Below are positions 10,935-23,000 of a stretch of DNA of 64,000 nucleotides, piece by piece (the first letter of the stretch is position 1; each line of letters begins with the position of its first letter). The notes beneath the pieces were generated by a model, which saw nothing but the letters and a program-made list of their open reading frames with translations, was not told the origin of the DNA and made no database searches. Both the position numbers and the translations under genes were made by a program. The DNA lies in contig JAAOMT010000200.1 of NCBI GenBank assembly GCA_016748015.1, positions 122,984 to 186,983 of the forward strand, given 5' to 3'. Origin of the DNA: Geosiphon pyriformis. Its lineage: Eukaryota; Glomeromycota; Glomeromycetes; Archaeosporales; Geosiphonaceae.

Positions 10935-12732
10935 ATGAAAAAGACTGCTAAAGTTTCTGGTTCTAATGATAGCTTCAAACCTGTTCTTCCAAGAAAAAAG
11001 AGGAGAAGTGGTGCATTAGAAGATAGTTTTAGTGATAAGATTGTTGGTTCTGAGGTTCAAAATAGTCATTCATAGGGTTCAAGAACTGGTGATACCACTG
11101 AATCTAATAGCATTGACATGGAGGAAAAATGTCTGGTTGAAGAAACTAGCTTTAGGCAAGAAAGTAGAGAAGAGTCTGGTGGTATTGATACTGATATGAT
11201 GCCTAAAAGTCCCAAAAGAATTGTTACCAAGCATACTCTTGGGAAGTTTTTTGGCACTATTAACTTTGGCATGGAAAATAATGATGATGATAATATTTTG
11301 GATGGATTACTCTCTCTCTCTTCCTCTCTCTCTCTCAAACATATGGTGCAAGTCTCAGTCAGAAAATCTTTTGCTCTGGATATTAATCTTGGAATGGTGG
11401 CTGACAAATCATCTCAAGAGAAATTAGCTTATGTCAAAAAAAATTTTTCTGGTGTGAATGGTTTTGGGAGGGCCTTTACTCCCTCAAAATTTGGTGAAAT
11501 AATTCGGACTTCTTTTACTTCTGATGAGGCAATGATGGCTGCAGCAAAATTGGCAAATGATTGTGATGTTGTGATAAACACCAATCTTAAGTGCTCTAGT
11601 AACAATTGTATGAATTAGGCAATTGTGCTAAAAGAGATTCCAGTGGGAACATCTGTGGAGACTGTGCACATGGCTGTGTCCAAATTTGGAGTAATTAAGA
11701 TGATCAAAATGCAACTGGTGGGTTTGTAGCAGAAAGTGATCATTGAATTGGAGAATCAGAATCAAGCTGATCTGTTAGCTGCTAAATAGTCCATCTTAAT
11801 CAGAAAAAATGCAGTATGAGTGGCCAGGGCTGACATTAACAAACAGTCATGGAATGTTCAAGATAGTTTCAGAGTCTTGCTGTATACTTTCCTCATGGAA
11901 ACCACTGCTCATGATTTGTGAGAATTTATTGGTTCTGTTGGTGGGAAGACCTGCTTCATTGATCGTAATTCTGTCAGTTATTTTCATGCCCACTGTGCTA
12001 CTGTGTGCTTTAACTCTGAATCAGATTTGGTTGGTGCGACTCCAGTTATAAAGGGTGTTAGTCTTTACTGGTCTCATCTCTCTCAGGCTTCTTGTGCGGT
12101 TTGCAAAAGTTTTGGTTATACATCTCTTAATTGTTGGTCAATTAAGGATGCTGTGGCTTTAGGCAGCAGAAAGGCTCCTCTTTTGGTCCAAGACCAGTTC
12201 AGATTGGCTAGGATTTATGTGAAAAAGTCTGCACCTATTTCTTGTTCTTTGGCTTTTGGTGGTAAAACTTGGGCGTTAGTAGTTGGTGCTCCTTCTGTGC
12301 ACGCTTCTCATGGTGCTGGTATGTCTCTTGGTTTCAATAAAATTGGTGAACTCCTTTCTCCAGTTGTGAATGACTTGGAATTACATCTGGTTGGTATTGA
12401 AAACAGTCTTGTCAGCCTCGCAGGACAGATTAGTGAGTTGGCTAAGAGGTTGGAGTCACTTGTGCTGGCAGTTTCCCAGCCTAGCTCTGGATGTCAACTA
12501 CTGGTGACCCCCCCCATTACAGAATCAAGGGGAGAATATAATGATGGGAGTGGGTTCAGGTGAAGCCACCAGTAACAAGATTGTTCCAATTGTGGACTCG
12601 ACAGCATCCCCTCATGTTGTCAAACTGGAAAAAATACTGGATGGTCTCTTCAGGTCTGTGTTAAGCTTGTCTGCTTACTTCAATAGTTTGGCTTTGGCTG
12701 ATGGTACCACTTTCCTAACTTCTTCTCAATGA
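10935..12732 (+). pseudogene. LINE A ORF1 (gag-like, RNA-binding)
   Basis: Homologous along its length to ORF1 of LINE B. It contains an acidic, Ser-rich N-terminus, the family core KSFALDINLGMV, and an RRM-like segment (AIVLKEIPVGTSVETV, then KMIKMQLVGL). A degenerate zinc knuckle reads CAVCKSFGYTSLNC, where His of CCHC is Tyr, and a C-terminal helix-rich part reads SLVSLAGQISELAKRLESL. The ATG at 10935 is conserved with LINE B, but the frame is open further upstream and the true start is uncertain. Stops include TAG at 11616 and Trp-to-stop changes (VGL-stop-QK, AAK-stop-SIL, HDL-stop-EF). A frameshift near 12560 moves the end into another frame. The terminal TGA overlaps the ORF2 ATG as ATGA. 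Confidence 0.82.
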
Positions 12733-15700
12733 GTAATCTTGTTTGGAGGATTGCTATGTGCAATATTAGAGGTATGAACATTCCTACAAAACAGGATAAT
12801 ATTGTTAGATGGCATAAAGATATGAACAATTTGGTTTTGATTTTCATGGAGACAAAGTTAAAAAATAAGGCTCGTCCTTGATTGGTCGACAAATTTGATG
12901 ATGTTCGTGTGTTTTCTTCTGGTTTGAACTCTGGCTATGTAGGTGCTGGTATTGTAATTGTTATGAACAGATCTTTGGCCAGATATGTATATAAAATTTC
13001 TAAGGTCTTAGGTTGTCTTCTTTGCATTAGATTACTTTTCAAAAACAAACTTTTGGTTTCAATTCTGGATCTGTATACTGGTGCCTCCTTGGCTACTCAA
13101 TTTTCCCAAGCTAATGAGGTCAATTTCTTAATTGCAAGGGCTGTAAATGAATCATCTTTTGTCATTCTTGGTGGTGATTTCAACGAAGATGGCTTTTGTA
13201 AGTGTGCTAGTTTTAAAAAATGCCATGACTTGGGTTTGGTTAATTCTTTGGATGGGAGCTCCTTTGCTAAGGTGCTAACTTGGAGCAATTCTCAGGGTGT
13301 TTCAAAAATGATTGATTATGTATTTGTTTCCTCAAATCTGGTGAATGCAATAATGCAATGTGGTGTTTTTGTTGTTAGTAAGCATTTTGACATGGATTAC
13401 AGAGCTGTTTCTGTGTCTTTGGGTTTAGGTGGTCTTCTAGATACAAGATTAAACTCTCTTTGCAAACAGGCAAATAAGGATCAATGGAAGTTCAATTTCA
13501 AGAGTGCTGATGAGATCAAATGAAATAATTTTAAACATTTTACACTGGCAAATGCTGCAATGTTCTCAGGTGAATTCACTGCATCTGTGAGGTTTTCAAA
13601 TTTAAACACTATGTGGTGTATTGTGTGCAAAATTATGACTCTTTTGGCTAATAAAATTTTCAAAAAAAAGTGGTTCAAGGGGTTTGATAAAGTTTTTACT
13701 AAGAATTCTTCAAAGTTTCATAAATTAGAGCTTTTGGTTTCTAGGATTGTCAAGGCTTTATGTAGGGAAGATGCTGAAAACTTTGTTTATCTTATGAAAT
13801 GTTGGAGTTCTGTGGACAATGTCAAGTCTTTTGTTGTTCAAAATCTAGTAGACTCTGGAACTGGTTCTGATTGTATTTGTTCTGCTCTTTTTGGTGCTAG
13901 AAAGTCTTACCATGCTTCCAAAATTACTGAATCTCTAAGAGTTAAGGAAGCTAACATCAGATCTGCCATTAATAAGAAAATGGAGAGCTTCGAGGTCAAC
14001 AAGAGTCATATGATCAGAGATGTACTAGAGCATCCTTTCTGTAAAGTGGTGTTAGACCATCTGGTAATTAATAATGATCTGATTTTAGAGCCTGATTTGG
14101 TTAAGTCTAAGGTAGATGTGATCATGGAGGGATGGACCAGGAAGCATCATGTTGCTAATGATATCTTGATTGATTGGCACCATCAATATCAATCTTTGGA
14201 TTATGTTTTTGATGAGGTCTTTTCTGGTATAATGTGCCCAATTGGTTTTGATGAATTCTTTGGGGTGGTTTCTGATTTGCCTGATGGCAAAGCTGCTGGT
14301 TTGTCTGGTATTTCAAATAAACTTTGGAAACATTGCAATAAGTCTGTTCTGGATATGCTCTTGGTAATTTTAAATCTTTGTCTGTCTGATGAATTGGTGC
14401 CTGGCTCTTGGAAAGAGGCCTGGGTCTCAATGATTCCCAAACTGTATGAGTAAAAAGGTGTCTTAACCAATACTCGTCCTATTGCTTTGATTGAAACAGC
14501 TTGTAAAATTCTTTCTAAGATTCTTTTAAACAGAATCTCCTCAGCATGTAGTGCTTTTGATATCTTTCATGGGGACAACTTCTTGGTTTTAAAGGGTACA
14601 ATAACTTAGTTTCCTATTTTTGCAATTGGTTCAGTGGTTGAGAACACTTTGAAAAAGAACCAAGAACTCTGACTGGTTCTGCAGGACATGTGGAAAGCAT
14701 ATGATTCGGTTGGCTGGGAACATCTCAAAAATAATTTGGTTAGGATTAAGATGTGTAGCAGATTTATTCATTTTTTTGGCAACATTTACAATAATCGTAC
14801 CAACCAGGTTATGATTGATTTTGGTTTGATGAATGGTTATCATGTACATGATGGTCTGGATCAAGGAGAAGTTTTTTCCCCCCTTTTGTGGCAAATATTT
14901 TATGACCCTTTGTTGTGTGAAATCAAGTGCCAGGAGAGTGTATGTAGATATAGGCTGAATTCTCATTTTATTTCTAAAAATGGTCGTGCTAAGTCTTGTG
15001 CTGGACATTCTTCCTTTTTTGTTGCTGGCACCTTTGTTGATGATATGATTTGGGTTGATAGCAGTCAAAGTGCTACTCAACATATTTTCAACATTGCCAG
15101 TAAATTTTTTCAGATCAATGATATCTCAATTAACAATGACAAAACAGTGGTGATTTTTATTAACAGCAGAATCAGCAATTCTTCTCTCACTATCAGTGGT
15201 CTGCCTATTTCGATCGCCAAAAAGGGGGAGTTTTATAAATACTTGGGTATTTTTCTTTCAACGGAGGGCCTTTCCAAACCTAGTTTGGCGAGAGCGCATT
15301 CAGATGTTTGTTTTTTCACTAATTTGGTGTTGAAAAAAGCTGTCTCGGATAAACAGTTTTTGTATTTGGTTTTGACAGTTCTCCACCCTATTGTAAGCTA
15401 TAGGACACAGTTTAGCTTTATTCCTATTGGTGTGTGTGACAAATGAGATGCTTTGATTTGCAAGGGCTTAAAGCTAAAATCTGGTCTTCCATTGGACTTT
15501 TCTAGTGATACAATTTACCATTCCTCTTTTTATGGTTTGAAGTCTTTTTTGCAATGTTAATTTGAGGGTAAAATTGCTTTGCTTATTAGTTTTGCAAACT
15601 CTGGTGGGATTTTGGGGCACTTGTTCAGTCACAGATCTCATGACTTACAGGTTCAATGTTGGCAACCTATCCACCTATTGGTCTTTTCTGCTCGTATTTG

Positions 15701-17408
15701 TGTCAATGTTTCAAATAATTTCTTAGCTAATATGGTTCACATTCTTTTTGACTGCAAGCTATCTTTGGGCAGCTTTTTGGCCAGCTCTTTCTGGTTTCAT
15801 GGTGGAATACCTATGTCTGTTGTTCTTGGTGAGCTTCTGTTTTGTAAGATTTTATCTTTTCTCTGGTAGTATGATATTGTTTTCATGGACTAGCTTCGTG
15901 ATCATTTTGGTAGTGTCTTTAGCTAGCACACCTTTAAGAAGTGGAAGAAGCTGGACCCTCATGGTCTAGTTCCCAATTGGTTTGATATTTCTGTTGCTTT
16001 TCTTGTGACTTCTCGTTTTTCTCCCTTAGCATCGGCTGGTGTTGGTCTTCTGGACATTCATAGTTCCGATGATTTTATATCTGTCTGTGATCATCTTTTT
16101 TGGATTGACACTAATAACTTGTCTGTATACACGGATGGTTCAGTAAAAAATTTGGGCATGATTGGTTGTAGAGCCAGAGCTGCTGCCTTTTTTGAGAACA
16201 TTAATTTGGAGTTGGGTGTTAGTGTTTAGGGCTTAATATCATTCACTTTAGTAGAGCTGCAGGCTATTGCATTGGCTCTAAAGTGTATGCCTGCAGCTCA
16301 TTCTGTTCATCTGTTTTCGGATAGTCAGGCGGCTTTGAATGCTTGCAGGTCAGAATCTGACCTAGTGTATCCTGATTTTTACAATCAGTGTTGGGTCAAG
16401 TGTTGGCATATCAGGAATGTTATTCACAGTAAAAATTTGAGGGTTAAATAGTGCAAGATTAAGGGCCACTCTGGTATCTCAGGAAATGATTACACTGATA
16501 GCCTTGCTAACACTGCATCTCTCTCTGGTTGGTATTTTCCTTCTTGTGTTAATGAACATTTTTTATTGGCAGATGGTGGTGTTGTATCTGGTAATTCTAG
16601 GCATTTTGTTTGTGATATTTTTCATGCTGTTTGTGGAGTGTGTTGGAAGGTCGGATCTGGTTCTAGATTTCTAGATAGTGATTTGTGTTCAAATGTTGAT
16701 TGGCTTTGTTCTTCTAGAGTTTGGCACTCTGATTTGCATATAGCTACTGGTTTCACCAGCAGGCTGACTGCTGATACTTGAACTTACTTCATGAAGGCTT
16801 TGTACCATTGGCTTCCCATAGCTGTTCGGAAGCGCATTTATGACAAATGTTACCCTAGTGTTTTGTGTCTGTATTGTGGTGAGATTGAGGTGTCTGACCA
16901 CATGTTTTCTTGTGTGGTTGATGATTCAGCTCATTTTCAGGTCTTAGAATCTTGTATATTTTCTTGGAAGGTGCTTTCTGGTTTCTTCCTTCCTTCTTTG
17001 GGTGTGTTGCAACTGCTATCGACCTGTGCTTTAAATTTCCTGGTTTTTTTAGCTCTTTACAAGGGTTTTGTTTTCAATGGTTGGCTTTGGGAGGCTATTT
17101 CCATCTTTCATGATCCCAAAGTTGCTGGTATTAGAATTTTTGATTTTGTGCGATCTATTTATCTTGTCTTTAAGAATGACATTTGGTTGGTCCATGCTAA
17201 GCATTATGCATTCATGAAAAAGAATGGCCTAATCCCTGTAAATGGCTCAATCCCCATCTCAGTCTCTGGTTTGGTTTTGAAGTTCTCGGCTGGTGTAATT
17301 AAATTACTTGGTATTGCTAAAGCTTTTGGTATTTGTTTTGGCTTTTGCAAGTTTTGTTTATTTTTTTCAGGTATTGGTGATCTGGTTTCTGTTAATATAA
17401 GTGTATAG
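12729..17408 (+). pseudogene. LINE A ORF2: endonuclease-RT-RNase H
   Basis: About 1559 codons in one frame. Endonuclease/exonuclease/phosphatase domain at the start (MSNLVWRIAMCNIRGMN, then VILGGDFNEDG and DMDYRAVSVS). RT in the middle with KAYDSVGWEHL, HDGLDQGEVFSPLLW and the catalytic FVDD at 15033-15044. RNase H downstream (YTDGSVKNLG and KIKGHSG), with a C-terminal CCHC (CLYCGEIEVSDHMFSC) near 16870-16915. Stops: TGA at 12879, 13521, 14670, 15444, 16779; TAA at 14451, 15558; TAG at 14607, 15867, 15891, 15924, 16227, 16449. Several replace a Trp kept in a sister copy. Normal role: nick target DNA and prime reverse transcription there. Confidence 0.9.
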
Positions 17409-17547
17409 TGTTGTTCTGACTGGCTTGAATGGCTGGTCACATGTAGAAAATGCATGATTCATGCTTAGTTTAGATTATTTCATTGATGTATAGTTCTAAG
17501 TAGTGTTTGGACCTCACTTATTAAATGAATAAAAAAAAATTAATTAA

Positions 17548-18071
17548 TTAATTAAAATTAGCTTTAATAAATATATTATTATTATTATTATTTAAATAAA
17601 AAAAATTATTGTTTATAATTAAATTTAAATTAAATACTATAATTAATATAGTTATTATAAAATTAATATAAATACCAAAAAAACCAAAAAAAATAAATTC
17701 TAAATTAAAAACATTTTTACAAAACATTAAAAAAAAGTATTTTTTTAATTTTTAATTTTTTAAATTCTTTATTTTAATAGTAATTATATTAGAATTAATT
17801 TTAATTAATTACTTAAAAAAAAATTTTTAAAAATAATGTTTTTTTAATAATTAAAAGTTGTTTTATGTTTTTATTATTTAAAAAAAATATTTTAAAAAAA
17901 TATTATTTAATTATTTTTATTTTAATTACTATTTAGTAAACAAAATTTAAATTATATATTTAATATATATAACCAACTATTTAGATTAATTAAGAGAATA
18001 TTAATTGTTTATTTTAATTAAAACAGTATTATTTAAATTAGAAAAAAACTAATAATACATATATATTTTAC
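17548..18071. other. Very AT-rich spacer between LINE A and LINE B
   Basis: About 520 bp of A/T-run sequence. I see no gene, RNA or clear repeat boundary; it may be older decayed repeat DNA into which both LINEs inserted. Confidence 0.6.
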
Positions 18072-18220
18072 AAAAAACACTTAACTTCTTTCTTTTCTTC
18101 ATCTAATATTTCCAAAAAAGAGTCAAAAGTTTTTTTGAAAAAAGTTTTTTTACCATTCAGTATGATAAATCAAAACCATTTTTCGATTATGAGGCCACTG
18201 TTGGCTCTGTTATTGCTGTT

Positions 18221-20019
18221 ATGAAGAAGGCTACCAAAGTTTTTGGTTCTGAGGGTAGTTTTAAGACAGTTGCATCGAGAAAGAAGAGAAAGGGTGGTGT
18301 ATTGGCAGAGAGTGTTGATAATAGTGAGGTTGCTGATAAAGCTCTTGGAAATTGTTTATGGGGTTCTGAGGCAGGTGACACTACTGAATCTGAGAGTATT
18401 GACATGGAGGAGGAGTGTTTGGTTGAGGAAACCAGTGTTGACTATGGTGAGAATAATGCTTTCGCAGAAGAGGATCCTGATCAAATGCCTAAAAGTTTGC
18501 GTGTAAAGACCAAAAAGGTGTTAGGAAAGCCTCTGGGTGTGATTGATTATGGTACTGTCAATGTAGATAATGACGTGTTAGATGGTTCCTTCCTTCTCCC
18601 ACCCCCTTTGCCTATCAAACTGTCCATTCAAGTGCCTGTTTGCAAGTCCTTTGCTTTAGATATTGATCTCGTGGCTGTTGCTGGGAAATCATCTCAGGAG
18701 AAATTAAACTTTGTCAGAAAAATTTTTTCAGGTGTGAATGGTTTTGGGGGGGTTTCTGCTTCCTCAAAATTTGGTGGAATCATCCGGGCATCTTTTACTT
18801 CCGAAAAAATGATGATGGCAGCTGCTCAATTGGCAAATGATTGTAGTGTTGTGGTAAACACTGATCTTAAGCATCCCATCAACAATCATACGAATCGGGC
18901 AATTGTGTTGAAAGAAATTCCTGTGGGAACTTCCATCGAGGCAGTGCGTGCAGCCATTTCTGAATTTGGGCTTATTAAGTCGATCAAAATGCAGTTGGTG
19001 GGTCTATGGCAAAAGGCAATCATCAAATTGGAAGATCAAATTCAGGCTGATCTCTTGGCAGCTAAGTGGTCTGTTCTTATTGGGAAAGATGCAATGTGTG
19101 TGGCCCAGGCCAATGTTGACAAACAAACATGGGATGCCAGAGATGAGTTCAGGGCTTTGCTTTACACTCTTCTTATGGGCACCACCACTCATGATCTTTG
19201 GGACTTCATTGGTTTGGTTGGTGGGAAAACATGTGTTATTGAATGCAGCTCTGTCAGTTATGTCCGAGCACGCTGTGCCACTGTGTGCTTCGATTCTGAG
19301 GGTAGCCTTATTCAGGCAATGGCAAACACTCCTGTTATAAAAGGCATTGGTCTCCGTTGGTCTTGTTTGACCGTTGCACTGTGCTCAATTTGCAGAAATT
19401 CCAGTTATACTTCTCTCACTTGTCGTACTGCTGGTGCATCCCCAAGTCCTAGGAGCAAGAGAGCTCCTCTTTCAGCTCAGGATCAGCTCTGTCTGGCTAA
19501 GATATATGAAAAAAAATCTGCCACTGTTTCTCACCCTTTGGCTTTCGGTGGAAAACCTGGGTCTCCGTGGTTGGTAAACCACTTCCGTTAGCATCATTTA
19601 GTGGTTCAGCTTAATTTGGTTCCATATCTTATAGTAAATCTCTCCTAACTGTTAGTGATAAATTGAAAGACCATTTGAAGAATATTAAGAGCAGTCTTGT
19701 CAGCCTCGCGGGACAAATTGGTGAGTTGGCTAAGAGGTTAGACTCATTTGTGCTGGCAGTTTCCCAGCCTAGCCCTGGATGTCAGCTGCTAGTGATCCCC
19801 CCATCACAGAATCAAGGGGAAGATATAGTGATAGGAGTGGGTTCAGATGATGCCACTAGTAACAAAACTGCTGTCGTTACAGGTTCAACTGCCTCACCTA
19901 AGGTTGTGAAATTGGAAAACATGTTGGAAGGTCTCTCTGCTTCGGTCATGAGCCTATTGGCGCGCTTGAATGGTTTGGCTTTGGCAGGTGGTGCTCTTCC
20001 TTTACCTCTTTCTCAATGA
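18221..20019 (+). pseudogene. LINE B ORF1 (gag-like, RNA-binding)
   Basis: The first 456 codons are open (18221-19591). Features: acidic N-terminus (SIDMEEECLVEE), core VCKSFALDIDLVAVAGKS, RRM-like region (AIVLKEIPVGTSIEAV, then SIKMQLVGLWQKAIIKLE), and a degenerate zinc knuckle (CSICRNSSYTSLTC). A one-base shift near 19557, seen by comparing the ...GGKTWA... of LINE A, and a TAA near 19609 separate this from the C-terminal part. That part (19663-20019) contains SSLVSLAGQIGELAKRLD, probably a coiled coil, and ends in LPLPLSQ-TGA. ORF1 proteins of LINEs usually coat the RNA and act as chaperones; that role is inferred here. The stop overlaps the ORF2 start. Confidence 0.85.
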
Positions 20020-23000
20020 GTGGTCTGGTGTGGAAAATTGCTACGTGTAATGTTCATGGGTTGAACAATCCTGCGAAGCAAGATGATGTCATTCGTTGGC
20101 ATAGGAATATGGACAATTTAGTTTCTATTTTCACTAAGTCAAAGCTTAAAGAAAAAGTTCGTCCATGGTTGGCCAACAAATTTGATGGTGTTCGGGTTTT
20201 TATTTCTGGTCTGGATTCTGGTTCTTTGGGTGCTGGAGTGTTAATCGTCATGAATTCTTCTTTGGCAAGGCACGTTTTCAAGATTTCTGAGGTGCCCGGC
20301 TGGCTCCTCTCTGTCAGACTTCTCTTCAAAAATAAACTTTTGGTTTCTGTTTTGGGTCTCTATGCTGGTGCCTCTTCAAGTATCTGATTCTCACAGGCTG
20401 GCGACATTAATTCTTTGATTGCTAAAGCAGTAAATGAATTTTCTTTTGTGGTTTTGGGTGGTAACTTCAATGAGAATAGTGTTTATAAGAGTGCCAGTTT
20501 CAAAAAGTGCTTTGATTTGGGTCTGGTTAATGCCTTGGGTGGAAGTGTGCTTGCAAAGACGCTGACATGGGGTAACTCTTGTAGTATTGTCAAGACCATT
20601 AACTATATGTTTGTCTCTTCGAGCTTGGTCAATGCTGTGGTGGATCGTGGTGTGACTGGGGTCGAGGACTTTTTTGATACTGATCATAAGGCTGTTTCTG
20701 TTTCTGTGGGTTTGGGTAGCTTGCTTAACTCTCAGCTGAATTCGATATGCAAGCAGGCTAATAAAGATCGTTGGAAGTTTGATTTCGGGAATGCTGGCAA
20801 AAAAGAGTAGAACAATTTTAAGGATGCTACGTTGGCCAATGGCCTAATGTTCTCGAGTGATTTCGCTGCTTCTGCGGAATCTTTAAATTTGGATGCTATG
20901 TGGGACATTGTATGCAAAGTAATGGTTTTCTCAACAGTTGGAACATTCAAAAAAAAATGGTTTAAAGGTTATAATAAGGTTTTTACCAAGAGTTCTTCTA
21001 GGTTTCACAAGCTTAAGTTGCTGGTATCCAAGCTGGTTAAGGTGTCTCGTTTGTTGTCTAGTGTGGATTTTGCATCATTGTTGAATACATAAGAGAAGCT
21101 CGATGTTAATGGTGTTTCAGTGGTGAAGTCTTTATTTCTTTTAAGCTCCAGTTTTGACAGGATTCGCTTGGCTCTGGCTAAGGCAAGGAAGTCTTACCAC
21201 TCTGCTAAGTTGCTAGAATCCAAACATGCTGAGGAATCCCGTATCAGGGCGGCTATTGATAGAAGAATGGAAAGTTTCAAATCAGACAAGGGTCACACTA
21301 TTAGGAGTGTTTTGGAGCATCCCTTTCACAAAGTGGTACTGGATCATCTGGTTGTGGGTGATGAGTTGATTTTGGAGCCCAGTTCAGTCAAGGCTAGGGT
21401 GGATGGGATCATGGAAGGCTAGACCAGGAAGCACAAGGTGGTGCCAGATATCTCTGATATTTGGTCTTGCCAGTACAAGCCTTTAGAGTATGTTTTTGAT
21501 GGTGCATTTTCTGGTGTAATGTGTCCTATTGGTTTCAATGAGTTGTTCAGTGTGGTTTCTGGTCTGTCTGAAGGCAAGACTGCTGGTCTTTCTGGGATTT
21601 CGAACGAGCTCTGAAAACACTATAACAAATCAATTTTGGACATGCTTTTGGTGCTTTTAAATTCTTGTTTGATTCGTGAGTCAATATCTAGTGCTTGGAA
21701 GGAAGCCTGGGTCTCAATGATCCCTAAGCCGTATGAGTGGGAAGAGGTTTTTACGAACACCCAACCTATTGCCTTGATTGAAACTGCCCACAAGATTCTT
21801 TCCAAGATTTTTTTAGATAGGATCTCGTTGGTTTGTAGTACTTTTGATGTTCTGCATAAGGACAATTTTTCAGTTTTAAAGGGTATAACAACACAGTCTC
21901 CTATTTTTGCCATTGGTTCGGTTATTGAGAATGCTTTGGAGAAGAATCGTGAGCTCTGGTTGGTCTTGCAAGACATGTGGAAGGCTTATGATTCTGTTGG
22001 GTGGAAACATCTTCAGGATAGTTTGGTTAGGATAAAGATGTATAACAGGTTCATTAGGTTCTTTGGTGGCATCCACAGTAGTTACATTAACAAAGTTATG
22101 ACAGATTTTGGTTTAACAGATGAGTACGTGGTGCATGATGGCTTGGACCAGAGGGAGGTGTTCTCATCATTCCTCTGGCACATATTTTATGATCCCCTTT
22201 TGTGTGAAGTTAAGAGACAGGCAAATGGGTGTGGCTATAGATTGAATTCTCATTTCATTTCTGGATGTGGTCATGCTGAGTCTCGGGCTGGTGTATCTTC
22301 ATTTTTCGCAGTGGGTGCCTTTGTTGATGATACTATATGGGTTGGCAGCAGTCAAAGTATCACACAACACATTCTCAACATTGCTAGTGAATTTTTCAAT
22401 ATCAATGACATCTCGATTAATAATAATAAGACTGTTGCCATTCCCATCAATTGTGATGGTACAGCTTCCTCTTTGCTGATCAGCAGGTCACCTATTTCTA
22501 TCACCAAGAAGGGGGAATCACATTGCTATTTGGGGATCTATTTGTCAACTGAGGGTCTTTCGAAGCCTAGTTTGGCTAAGGCGCATTCTGATGTCTGGTT
22601 TTTTTTTAATTTAGTCCTGAAAAAAGCAGTATCTGATAAACAACTTTCATATTTGGTTTCAGCAGTCTTTTTTCCTATCATTGAATATAGAATACAGTTC
22701 AGTTACGTTCTTATTAGTTCTTGTAGAAAGTGGGATATTTTGATTCGTAAGGACTTGAGATCTAAGTCTGGTTTGCCACATGATTTCTCCAATGATGCGA
22801 TTCATCATCCTTCTCTGTATGATTTGAAGACTTTTGAGCAAGTTCAAGCTAAGAGCAAGTTGGCTTCAGTCATTTCTTTTGTGAACTCTGTTGGGATTTT
22901 GGGGTGTCTATTTTCTCACTGGTCACATGATCTGCAGGTTCTCTGCTGGCGCCTGCTACATCCGTTGCAGTATCTGGTTCATGTTAAAGTCAATCCTCTA

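Larger units (their letters stand above)
10803..17538 (+). mobile_element. LINE A, near full-length non-LTR retrotransposon
   Basis: Two-ORF LINE: ORF1 (10935-12732) and ORF2 (12729-17408), then a 3' UTR with the family block 'ggctggtcacatgtag' and an AATAAA-like, A-rich end. Flanking ATTAATTAA words (10794-10802 and about 17539-17547) fit a target-site duplication, though the AT-rich context makes this one weak. The 5' end matches LINE B and C ('ttccaaaaa(a)gagtcaaa'). Thirteen stop codons in ORF2, several in ORF1 and one ORF1 frameshift make it inactive. ORF2 has no net frameshift over 4.7 kb. Domain order (endonuclease, RT, RNase H, CCHC) is that of APE-type LINEs with an RNase H. Confidence 0.92.

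Noticed and set aside
14155-14470. Minus-strand open frames within LINE A
   Set aside because: They mirror the RT region of ORF2 and recur in all copies at the same place (for example 39267-39620); antisense shadows.
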